DNA of 22,075 nt from Candidatus Hodarchaeota archaeon (lineage in GTDB: Archaea > Asgardarchaeota > Heimdallarchaeia > Hodarchaeales > Hodarchaeaceae), in contig JAEOSR010000088.1 in assembly GCA_016840285.1 (NCBI GenBank), forward strand, positions 1 through 22,075, given 5' to 3'. Under the pieces are notes generated by a model. That model ran no database searches. It had not been told where the DNA came from and saw nothing but the letters and a program-made list of their open reading frames with translations. Positions 1-7,165 of this stretch are shown here, one piece after another (the stretch's first letter is position 1; the number at the start of each line of letters is the position of its first letter). Position numbers and translations under genes: made by a program.

Positions 1-60
1 GAATTCAGTTAGTTTGTCTTCTTAGGAATTAGAATATGAGAAAAGGTTTGGAATAATCCT

Positions 61-498
61 TTGGTATCAGTTTTTGATGATTCATATACGTATCTGAATA
101 GTTCTATCAGAACATATGTGAATGCTAAGTCAACATTAGATAAGCTCTTCGCTGTAAAGATGATTGTCTTGAGTATGGTAGTAGCAGCAGACACATTGAT
201 TGAAAAACTGGGTAGATTAACTGATACACCGTTTCAGAGTTACATGGAGGAATCTAGCTTATTTCTACCTATGGCAGCTTATGAACAACGAATTACAGAC
301 CTCTGTTTATTAGAAGAAAGCGAACTAATTCCCTCTCAGTTTGAATTTTCTCGGCGTTTACGAACAGCGTTAGATACTTTGAAGGTAATTCACGGACAGT
401 ACAGTTTACGCTCTCTCTTAGCAATCAATATTAAAAAATTCATTAATGAATCTCAATTCTTTATCATTGATATCCAATCTTTCGTAGAAAAGAGCTAG
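61..498 (+). CDS. Small helical protein of unknown function
   Basis: About 145 residues. The frame is closed by TGA at 37-39 and the first usable start is TTG at 61; the next in-frame methionines (residues 34 and 39) would lose the first quarter of the protein. The composition looks like a real soluble protein: regularly spaced hydrophobic residues give several amphipathic helices, with an acidic middle (LLEESELIPSQ) and basic stretches near residues 98-103 and 122-127. I see no signal peptide, no clear membrane segment and no catalytic or metal-binding motif, and I do not recognise the family. It converges with the TFB gene; an inverted repeat directly follows its stop. The upstream context lies outside the window, so its operon partners are unknown. 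Confidence 0.55.
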   Translation: MVSVFDDSYTYLNSSIRTYVNAKSTLDKLFAVKMIVLSMVVAADTLIEKLGRLTDTPFQSYMEESSLFLPMAAYEQRITDLCLLEESELIPSQFEFSRRLRTALDTLKVIHGQYSLRSLLAINIKKFINESQFFIIDIQSFVEKS

Positions 499-515
499 TT
501 CTTTCTAAGAAAGAA
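499..515. terminator. Inverted repeat between convergent genes, possible terminator
   Basis: Directly after the TAG at 496-498 there is a perfect 8-base inverted repeat, TTCTTTCT-A-AGAAAGAA, followed by pyrimidine-rich sequence (about 518-540). It lies between the convergent small helical protein gene and the TFB gene, so it could end transcription on either strand. The one-base centre makes a tight hairpin unlikely, and the T-rich run after it may matter more, as archaeal termination depends largely on U-tracts. Confidence 0.35.
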
Positions 516-574
516 AGTCCCTCCTTTCGTCCTTATTTTAAGAAATGTACTTTACTCAATGGTAGTTGTGGAGT

Positions 575-1627
575 TTATATATGATTCTGCCTTTTTTTAC
601 GAACCCAAGTTGTCGGATTTTGAATTATCACAGGTTTGGCAGCAGCTCCTCTTTTGACTTTAAATTCATTTAACCCTAATCCCTTTGCAAGTTCTTTAAA
701 TCGATTCCTAATTGTTACAGGAGTTGTTCGTGCGGGTGTAGCGATTTGTTGTTGAGTCCGCCTTTCCCCAGTTTGAATAGAAGCAATGTAAATTGCTGCT
801 GCAGCCAAAGACATTGGAATTTTACCCACAGTTAATCGTCTCTCTCGTGCCTCAATGAGAATATCTATAGCTACTTTGCGAGTATACATTGTAAGACCTA
901 AATTTTCACCTAATCGATTAATTAGGGCTACAGGATCTGGGGTTGAACTGTTAATGTTAATATTCTGGAGGAAAATGCGGATACAGCGGCCTAATTCTTT
1001 AGTGGAAATGTTTGCCATTTCAGCTGTATCCTTCAATGTGATTGCAGCATTTTTCTTTCGACAGGCGAGGTAGATAGCTGCACTAATCATACCGATTACT
1101 GAACGTCCTTTGATTAAATCCTTTCCCAAAGCTAATTTATATAATAGTACAGCTGTCTCAGAAACATCATCTGAAAGGTTTAGATGAGATTTAATACGTT
1201 TCAATTCCATTAATGCACTTTTAAGATTACGAGTAGTTTTATCCTGGATTCGTTCATCCATTTGTGATAAACGTGCAAATTTAGCTTGAGTGCCAGTGTC
1301 AAGAGTCTTTCCATAGGAATCTTTTCTTTTCCCTCCAATAACAGTTCTCATTTCTCGATTGTTTAAAACAGAAGTGGGAAGTCCTACACGAACTTTAGCT
1401 TTTTCTTCCTCTGAGTTATATGCCCGCCACTCTGGTTCATGACTGAAAAACACACTATTGGCAACCAGGCCACAATCAGCACAAATGATTTCTCCACGTG
1501 ATTCATCATAAATCATTGAATTACTACTACAGTCACTACATTTGTTGCAAAGCACAATATTTGTCTCCAGATCACTTGAATATCTATACCTATCATAGAA
1601 AAATATACCCTTATAAAGCTTATACAA
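575..1627 (-). CDS. tfb: Transcription initiation factor B (TFB, TFIIB homologue)
   Basis: TFB binds the TBP-TATA complex at the BRE and recruits archaeal RNA polymerase. Numbered from the TTG at 1627, the zinc ribbon uses CSDC (30-33) and CADC (49-52). The B-finger/B-reader follows, with the typical EPEWRAY at 65-70 and VGLPTS near 82, then two cyclin-like repeats at roughly 130-220 and 225-325. The C-terminus ends in a basic tail (VRKKRQNHI). Length from TTG is 350 residues, slightly longer than usual because about 25 residues precede the ribbon. A GTG at 1555 would begin MLCNKCSDC, has GGAG nine bases upstream and gives a more normal N-terminus, so the true start may be 1555. The two starts match two candidate TATA boxes (1661-1670 and 1611-1617). 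Identity is certain; the start is not. An extra cysteine (C27) sits just before the ribbon. Confidence 0.95.
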   Translation of the reverse strand: MYKLYKGIFFYDRYRYSSDLETNIVLCNKCSDCSSNSMIYDESRGEIICADCGLVANSVFFSHEPEWRAYNSEEEKAKVRVGLPTSVLNNREMRTVIGGKRKDSYGKTLDTGTQAKFARLSQMDERIQDKTTRNLKSALMELKRIKSHLNLSDDVSETAVLLYKLALGKDLIKGRSVIGMISAAIYLACRKKNAAITLKDTAEMANISTKELGRCIRIFLQNININSSTPDPVALINRLGENLGLTMYTRKVAIDILIEARERRLTVGKIPMSLAAAAIYIASIQTGERRTQQQIATPARTTPVTIRNRFKELAKGLGLNEFKVKRGAAAKPVIIQNPTTWVRKKRQNHI

Positions 1628-1670
1628 TCATATATTGAAGTATTATGATAATGTTTTACTATATATATAC
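1611..1670 (-). promoter_or_regulatory. Candidate TATA boxes for TFB
   Basis: Read on the minus strand there are two AT-rich TATA-like elements: GTATATATAT (1670-1661), about 35 bases before the TTG at 1627, and CTTTATAA (1618-1611), about 55 bases before the GTG at 1555. Each would fit one of the two possible TFB starts, the first with a nearly leaderless message and the second with a leader of about 30 bases. This is inference from position and composition only. Confidence 0.35.
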
Positions 1671-1811
1671 ATTAATGGAAAGTATTTAAAAGAGGAATAT
1701 ATAAAACGTAAATAATTAAAAAAAAGTATAACTTCACGCTCAATCCCCCTCTCACTCTAGCAACAGTAACTCTTGATGCAAGGAAAGCAAAGTTTCGATA
1801 GAATTATAAGT

Positions 1812-1830
1812 TCGAACACGGGGTGTTCGA
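1812..1830. promoter_or_regulatory. Perfect palindrome, candidate operator
   Basis: TCGAACAC-GGG-GTGTTCGA is a perfect 8-base inverted repeat with a 3-base centre, standing out as GC-rich in an AT-rich spacer between the XRE regulator gene and TFB. It could be a dimeric-regulator operator for the TFB gene, although it lies about 180 bases upstream of the first TFB start, or a hairpin at the 3' end of the regulator transcript. TCGA-containing words also occur nearby at 1796-1799 and 1850-1853. Confidence 0.3.
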
Positions 1831-1835
1831 TTCTA

Positions 1836-1852
1836 AAAAGAAAAAACATCGA
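1836..1852 (-). terminator. T-rich tract downstream of the XRE regulator
   Basis: On the minus strand the sequence about 40 bases beyond the regulator stop reads GTTTTTTCTTTTTAG. Runs of T on the coding strand after a stop codon are the usual archaeal termination signal, so this may end the regulator transcript before the TFB promoter. Confidence 0.4.
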
Positions 1853-1891
1853 ATTGATAAAACTTGACCAGGTAAAACTTAAGAAAATCCA

Positions 1892-2281
1892 TTAGTCGAT
1901 TTTACACATCTTGCAGCCTTCATGAACGAGCCCATATTTTCTATGAAATTCGCAAAGGAAACCCCCTTTATGAATGTACTGTAATATTCTTTGAACTTCT
2001 GAAGGAGCACTGCTATCCTCCTCTGCGATGTTTCGGGCGGCTTCTTTCACTTTTTCCTTAATGTCTGGATTTAATTCAATGTCACCGCGCGCCCCCTTCT
2101 TATATTGACTGATTGCTGGTTCTGTGAGTCCGAATCGTTTTGCAATTTCCTTTTGTGGTAGGTGATAATCTTTTATAAGGGAGTTGGTTATTTCTCGACG
2201 AATAGCGGGAAGAATATACCAAACCATTACTTCTTGAGGCTGTACAAGTTTTTTAAATCTCTTCTTTTTCTGAATACTCAT
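1892..2281 (-). CDS. Archaeal XRE-type transcriptional regulator with Cys/His tail
   Basis: A 129-residue DNA-binding protein of the predicted archaeal regulator group COG2522. After a basic N-terminal extension comes the family-typical stretch EVMVWYILPAIRREI (17-31). A helix-turn-helix follows at about 42-62 (QKEIAKRFGLTEPAISQY), where TEPAISQY is the recognition helix. The tail carries C110, H113, H120, C123 and C126, a pattern suited to binding a metal, probably zinc, or acting as a redox switch. The gene starts at ATG 2281 and diverges from hflX; TFB lies downstream on the same strand. Targets are not known; autoregulation from the 159-base divergent spacer, or action at the 1812-1830 palindrome, is possible but unproven. 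Confidence 0.8.
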   Translation of the reverse strand: MSIQKKKRFKKLVQPQEVMVWYILPAIRREITNSLIKDYHLPQKEIAKRFGLTEPAISQYKKGARGDIELNPDIKEKVKEAARNIAEEDSSAPSEVQRILQYIHKGGFLCEFHRKYGLVHEGCKMCKID

Positions 2282-2440
2282 AATGATCAGATTTTTTCGA
2301 TTTTTATTCAGACTTCTTCTCTACCTTAACAATTGTATAGTAGATTTAAAAAGATAGTTCATCGATAAAATTAATTCTGTAATCTAAGAAACCGATATTC
2401 TCTAAAAGTAAATTTAATTAAGATCGTTTTTGACGGTTTT
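2282..2440. promoter_or_regulatory. Divergent promoter region (XRE regulator / hflX)
   Basis: 159 AT-rich bases separate the divergent starts. Upstream of hflX, TAAATTTAATTA (about 2409-2420) sits 20-30 bases before the ATG, so the message may be nearly leaderless; no Shine-Dalgarno is seen. On the other strand CTATACAAT (about 2341-2332) is a candidate TATA box for the regulator. Short palindromes occur (ACAATTGT at about 2329-2336 and TTTTTCGATTTTT-like sequence near 2293-2305), possible autoregulatory sites. Confidence 0.4.
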
Positions 2441-3766
2441 ATGCGATTTGATGCAGAAAATTCATTGCAGACATCACAAGAGTGTGTACTTTTACTTCCT
2501 CTTCCTATTGATGAGCGTCAAAAATTCTTGAATGAGGAGATGAGACATCTATTAACATCAGCTCGGTATCGTGTTATCAAAGAGTTTGAAATTACTTCTA
2601 ATAACCCTAAGTATTTTTTTTCACCTTATTATCTTAATGAAATTAAAGTAGGTTTTGATTCGGAATTTTCTACAGAGCTGCTTCTAGTTGGTTCACATCT
2701 CACCCCAAAAATCCATATTAACTTAGAAAATCTCTTTGAATGTTCAGTACTAGATAAATTTGAACTCATTTTAGAAATATTTTCAGAACGGGCAATGACC
2801 GAGGAATCAAAGCTTCAAATTGAACTGGCACGATTAAAATATGAACACCCACGGGAACGTTTACGGTTAATGCACCGATTAGGATTAGGAGGTGCATGGC
2901 ACTCTGAGCGTGAAGGTTTTTTTGGAACTGGAGAAAACCCTCTGAACGAATTTGAAGCAAGAATGACCCAAACAGAGTCACGACTTAGGGATAAGCTTAA
3001 TTCATTAAGCAAACAACGAGAAAAACGTAGGCTTTCACGTAAACGACAACATCACGATAGTCTGTATGTAAGTATAGTTGGATATACTTCTGCTGGGAAA
3101 TCTACAGTTTTGAATTCATTAACAAACTCCTATTCATCAACTGTAAGTTCTCGTTTATTTGAAACATTAGATACATGTATACGAAGTTTCCAACTTGAAG
3201 ATATCAAAATTTTTATTACGGATACGGTAGGGTTTATTGAGGATCTTCCTACTTTTCTAATCGATTCATTCAAGTCAACATTAGAAGAAAGTTTAGCTGC
3301 TGATATTCTCCTTATCGTTGTAGATGGAAGCGAAGCATCTGAATTTGTGCTTCGAAAAGCCCAGGTTTCGATTCAGACAATAAATGAGATTAATCCTCAG
3401 AATTATCGGTTGATCATACTCAACAAAATAGACTTATTAAATGATCAAGCTCTAAAACAACGGCTCACACTCTTAACAAATCATTTTCCTGAGTTTCCAA
3501 TAATTCCAATTGCTGCAATCAATGATGTAAAACCTTTAATAGCTGAAATAGACGATTTTAGACCAAAACAGCGATTTAAATGCTCTTATTCTCCTAACCA
3601 TCAATTTCGTTCCTTTTGTTATGATTTTACTAAGGTTGAACATGAAACTTTTGAAAATGATGATTGGGAAATGGTGATCAGCCTACGAAAACCCAAATAT
3701 GGAGTCGAAATCTTGAAACATCGTGCTGAACTTTTAGGTATTGAGATTAAAATGGAGATAATTTAA
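2441..3766 (+). CDS. hflX: HflX-type GTPase
   Basis: A 441-residue P-loop GTPase of the HflX (Obg/HflX) family, cytoplasmic and ribosome-associated in characterised members, where it helps rescue or split stalled ribosomes. The HflX-specific N-terminal domain covers about 1-180 and includes the family helix LILEIFSERAMTEESKLQIE (109-128) and a degenerate glycine loop FFGTGENPLNEFE (160-172; usual form has GPGET). A basic coiled region (180-205) precedes the G domain: G1 GYTSAGKST (214-222), switch I ETLDT (241-245), G3 DTVGF (261-265) and G4 NKID (328-331). Switch I has LDTC where most HflX have LDPT. A small C-terminal domain follows. Starts at ATG 2441; 40 bases separate it from the protease gene downstream, with which it may be co-transcribed. 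Confidence 0.92.
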   Translation: MRFDAENSLQTSQECVLLLPLPIDERQKFLNEEMRHLLTSARYRVIKEFEITSNNPKYFFSPYYLNEIKVGFDSEFSTELLLVGSHLTPKIHINLENLFECSVLDKFELILEIFSERAMTEESKLQIELARLKYEHPRERLRLMHRLGLGGAWHSEREGFFGTGENPLNEFEARMTQTESRLRDKLNSLSKQREKRRLSRKRQHHDSLYVSIVGYTSAGKSTVLNSLTNSYSSTVSSRLFETLDTCIRSFQLEDIKIFITDTVGFIEDLPTFLIDSFKSTLEESLAADILLIVVDGSEASEFVLRKAQVSIQTINEINPQNYRLIILNKIDLLNDQALKQRLTLLTNHFPEFPIIPIAAINDVKPLIAEIDDFRPKQRFKCSYSPNHQFRSFCYDFTKVEHETFENDDWEMVISLRKPKYGVEILKHRAELLGIEIKMEII

Positions 3767-3806
3767 TCTGAAAAGTCATACTTTCTTACCTATTTGGAGT
3801 TTACTT

Positions 3807-4949
3807 ATGATTCTTGGGTTGATAGCAGCCCCAATGGCTCCTAGAGTGGTCTTATCATCAATTGACCCTTATTTCCAATGGAATCTTATAGATGTAGGAG
3901 TAGATAAAGCTTGGAATTACACACAAGGCAGATCTAATATCGTTGTAGCGATAATTGATAGCGGAATTGACTTTACACATCCAGATCTTGTAAATCAATC
4001 ATGGAGAAATACTGATGAGATTCCTGGTAATGGAATTGATGATGATGAGAATGATTATGTAGATGACATCGTTGGCTGGGATTTCCGTGATGATGATAAT
4101 GATCCATCTCCAGGGCATAAACATGGGACATTTGTAGCTGGTTTGATTGCTGCAGATGATGATAACCATATAAGTGTGGGAATTGCTCCAGACATCCAAT
4201 TGATGGCCTTAAGATTCCTTGATGATCAAAATCGATTTGAAGGAGGTGATTGGGATATGTTTATTGAAGCAATGGATTACGCAGTAAATAATGGAGCTGA
4301 AATAATTCAACTATCAATCCAAGCGGATGGTACTCCTCCAGAATCATTTCATACAGCTGTTGAACGGGCATATAACGAAAGTGTGGTTATTGTTAGCGTT
4401 ACTGGAAATAACGAGGATGAAGTTACTTACCCTGGAAAATACTCGGAAGTTATTGCTGTTTCTGCAACGACTAAAGAGCGTGAGATTGCAGATTTTTCTT
4501 CTCCTGGAGAACAAAATGAAATATGCGCTCCTGGATTTAACGTTTCTTCGATCTACCCCAGCAAATGGACCCCTCAAACTGGATCAGGAACATCCTTTGC
4601 GGCCCCCTTGGTGTCTGGAGCGATAGCTTTAATTTTATCTCTAAATAATACTCTGTCAATTGAAACAATTAGGTCAATACTTCATGAAACTAGTACTGAT
4701 TTAGGTATTAAAGGGAAGGATCCAATTTTTGGATACGGATTACTCAATGTGCCTGCTGCACTTGAGAAAGTAGTGATTGAGCATAATAATGGCACAACGA
4801 TCGTCCCTATGGAAACCTCTACAGATATGACAACTTCTTTTGCGAATGATACAACAGCCTTTAGTATTTTTTCGGGATTTCTGGCTTTACTACTACTATT
4901 TTATAAGAGAAAGTTGAAAAAACCAAGCAGAAATAGATTTAATCACTAA
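3807..4949 (+). CDS. Subtilisin-like serine protease (S8), membrane-anchored
   Basis: A 380-residue secreted or surface peptidase. A short hydrophobic N-terminus (MILGLIAAPMAP) acts as a signal segment. The catalytic triad is complete: D51 in IIDSGID, H106 in HKHGTFVAG and S263 in GTSFAAPLVSGA, with oxyanion N201 in TGNN. An Asp-rich insertion (D78-D99, GIDDDENDYVDDIVGWDF) is typical of calcium-binding subtilases. There is almost no propeptide between signal and catalytic domain. The C-terminus has a Thr/Ser-rich linker, one transmembrane helix (about 352-368) and a strongly basic tail (KRKLKKPSR), indicating a type I anchor with the protease outside. ATG 3807 is preceded by TTGGAG at a spacing of seven bases. 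The stop lies 17 bases from the convergent methyltransferase gene. Confidence 0.92.
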   Translation: MILGLIAAPMAPRVVLSSIDPYFQWNLIDVGVDKAWNYTQGRSNIVVAIIDSGIDFTHPDLVNQSWRNTDEIPGNGIDDDENDYVDDIVGWDFRDDDNDPSPGHKHGTFVAGLIAADDDNHISVGIAPDIQLMALRFLDDQNRFEGGDWDMFIEAMDYAVNNGAEIIQLSIQADGTPPESFHTAVERAYNESVVIVSVTGNNEDEVTYPGKYSEVIAVSATTKEREIADFSSPGEQNEICAPGFNVSSIYPSKWTPQTGSGTSFAAPLVSGAIALILSLNNTLSIETIRSILHETSTDLGIKGKDPIFGYGLLNVPAALEKVVIEHNNGTTIVPMETSTDMTTSFANDTTAFSIFSGFLALLLLFYKRKLKKPSRNRFNH

Positions 4950-4966
4950 GAAGACTTAAAATTTAA

Positions 4967-7126
4967 TCATCCTTGCCTTGCTTTTTTTTTATTATCTCTT
5001 CTTTCTAGGTTTGTAAAAATTCTATTCAAAAGTGAATATATACTGATTTCTAAGTATTCTTCTGTTATCTTAGGTAACTGTAGTCCTTGGATGATTACAC
5101 GATCTAGAGCTCTTCTTTGGGAAAGTTGCAGCTGTTCAGGAATCTTAGGAAGCTTAAATTTGCGCATTGTATCGAATTGTTGAATTATTTGGGCTCTTAT
5201 CGGTGATGGGTATAGAGAAAAATCAAGAAACAGAGGTTCTTTCATGTAATCAATTATTTGAAGTCTACCATAAGACCCTCCAATTTCACGTCGAGATAAC
5301 AGAAACAAAACAATGAAAAGCGTGGAATTTAGCCAGGCAGCATGTAATTTTGCTTGCTTAGCTGTACAATTTCGAAGGACATAAAAGTTTTTTGAACAGG
5401 TTAGTTTTGTTTCAAAGAAATGTCCCATAACACTTGTTGAAGAGATTCCAAATTTATCAATGAAAAACAGATGTCCCCAGGGCTTTTTTGTCTCTATCTG
5501 GTTGTGAATATGGGAAATCCAATCTTGTCCAAATTTTCGTTGAGCCGGTGCTGCGAACTGTTCAGAAATAGCCAAATAGTCTTTTAGCCACGGTTGAGAC
5601 AGATTTTCTAATTTTGAGACAGATAAGGCAAAATCTGACACTTTAGGAGATATAAATTGGTTATATTTGCCTGGTTTTCTTAATGATCGTATCAAAAATT
5701 TCTTTGGAACATTAATAGTGTTTCCATCATTCTTTAGGATCATTTCAGACTCCTTTTCGGATGTAATGCTCCACTTTCGATTTGGAATGAAAAAAAAATC
5801 TGGGCCATACATCTCTACCCCTCGAACAATATCTAAACTTAGATCATTACCGCTTTTAATGAATCCTGACTGAAGAAGAAGATTGCGAATATTAAGAAGC
5901 TCTGGATCCTTTAAGAAAATAGTCCAATTCCATTCCTCTGCTAGCAATTTCTTAGGAATCTTTTGGATAGATGAAATTTGCCATCTAGATTTTTCATGTG
6001 AATCTAATCGTAAAAATTGAGTTTTTTCCTTTTTTTTACATTTGTTCTTTCTTGCAATGAGTAGTATTTCTCGAAGGTTACTGTCTTCAGAATAAGCTTT
6101 TTCATCCTCGGAGGAAGCAATAGTTTTCACTTGGTAATTATTTAAAAAGAATTCATGGATTCCACGAGAATATTGAGAAAGAATAGTAGCAGCAGGTAAT
6201 ACTGCTCCTAACAAACCATTCTCATTCATCAATTGATCAGCTAATAGGACGGCATAAATGTGAAGACCTACCTGTCCACTAAGATATTGGGTATAATGCT
6301 GTTCAATTTCTAATAAGTTTCTTCTTTGATTCCTATTTATCCGATGCGTACGTGTAAACGGGGGGTTTATCAAGACTAAATCGTAATTTCCAAGATCTTT
6401 AGAATACTCTTCTGATGAGAACGTGGTAAATGCATCACCAATTGTTGCGTGTAATAAAGAGAGATCCTGATTATTATTCGATAATATGAGAACAAGACGA
6501 CAGCAAGCAATAAGAACTGCTGAAGGCATTAAATCATGGATTCTGATGCGAGGAAATTTACTTCCAAAATTTAAACTTTCTAAATACGCTGAAATTAACC
6601 TTCCTGAACCACAAAAAGGATCTATGATAGAGGAGTGAACATCTGTATCTAGTATTTCTATTAATAGATTTGCTGAGTTTTTCGTCGTATAATTTGCTGC
6701 TAGTCTTTTTCGATCATCAGAAGTTAATAGTTGTTGCAATAATGTACCAAGCGAGTCACTAATCAATGAATCGTGTAATTCTGGGATTTTCATAAGAAGA
6801 AGCGAATCTAATATCTTTTTTTCATTAAGAAAACTGAAGACCGCGTCAAGAAAATCCCAGAGAGCATTCAACTGTGGACAATTATTTGTTAATTCCTCTA
6901 GTTTATTAAAAATCTCTATGGATGATTCAATACCTTTTTTTTCATTAAGAAATCGCAATAACCACAAACCAGCTAAATATGATAGTAAAAATTCATCCTG
7001 ATTATGGATAGCCATTGGTGGGGAAGTAAAACTAAAAGTGGATTTACAATTTTCCATCCATTCTTTAATTTTCGTTATACTCTCATACTGTGACTTTAAT
7101 TTTTGATTTCTTGTACGGTTTGTCAC
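4967..7126 (-). CDS. N6-adenine DNA methyltransferase with target-recognition region
   Basis: A 719-residue SAM-dependent DNA methyltransferase. The N-terminal 140 residues are helical, then motif X-like AANYTT (143-148), motif I DPFCGSG (169-175), acidic motif II HD (197-198), GD at motif III (230-231) and motif IV NPPF (254-257), the adenine-N6 signature in its HsdM-like form. The C-terminal half resembles TaqI/Eco57I target-recognition domains, with the typical AWLNSTL and GGSYGRLQ stretches. I find no PD-(D/E)XK, HNH or helicase motif, so it appears to be a modification subunit or a solitary methyltransferase. It begins at GTG 7126 behind AAGGGA, 39 bases after the second methyltransferase, and ends the five-gene minus-strand unit. 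Its family differs clearly from the upstream methyltransferase (NPPF versus NPPY), so they are not a recent duplication. Confidence 0.82.
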   Translation of the reverse strand: MTNRTRNQKLKSQYESITKIKEWMENCKSTFSFTSPPMAIHNQDEFLLSYLAGLWLLRFLNEKKGIESSIEIFNKLEELTNNCPQLNALWDFLDAVFSFLNEKKILDSLLLMKIPELHDSLISDSLGTLLQQLLTSDDRKRLAANYTTKNSANLLIEILDTDVHSSIIDPFCGSGRLISAYLESLNFGSKFPRIRIHDLMPSAVLIACCRLVLILSNNNQDLSLLHATIGDAFTTFSSEEYSKDLGNYDLVLINPPFTRTHRINRNQRRNLLEIEQHYTQYLSGQVGLHIYAVLLADQLMNENGLLGAVLPAATILSQYSRGIHEFFLNNYQVKTIASSEDEKAYSEDSNLREILLIARKNKCKKKEKTQFLRLDSHEKSRWQISSIQKIPKKLLAEEWNWTIFLKDPELLNIRNLLLQSGFIKSGNDLSLDIVRGVEMYGPDFFFIPNRKWSITSEKESEMILKNDGNTINVPKKFLIRSLRKPGKYNQFISPKVSDFALSVSKLENLSQPWLKDYLAISEQFAAPAQRKFGQDWISHIHNQIETKKPWGHLFFIDKFGISSTSVMGHFFETKLTCSKNFYVLRNCTAKQAKLHAAWLNSTLFIVLFLLSRREIGGSYGRLQIIDYMKEPLFLDFSLYPSPIRAQIIQQFDTMRKFKLPKIPEQLQLSQRRALDRVIIQGLQLPKITEEYLEISIYSLLNRIFTNLERRDNKKKARQG

Positions 7127-7165
7127 AAAATATCCCTTAATTGATCCTCTTATAATTGTTGAGAA

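Noticed and set aside
1..6. Window begins with GAATTC, suggesting an EcoRI clone end or junction
   Set aside because: The same site occurs several times inside the window, so its position at base 1 may be chance and says nothing about biology.
1805..1840. TTCGA words resembling a tRNA T-loop
   Set aside because: No flanking stem pairs around a 7-base loop, and no acceptor, D or anticodon arms fit upstream.
3768..3806. CTG start adding a longer signal sequence to the subtilase
   Set aside because: GGAG lies ten bases before CTG 3768 and the added residues suit a signal peptide, but ATG 3807 has its own GGAG at seven bases and needs no unusual start.
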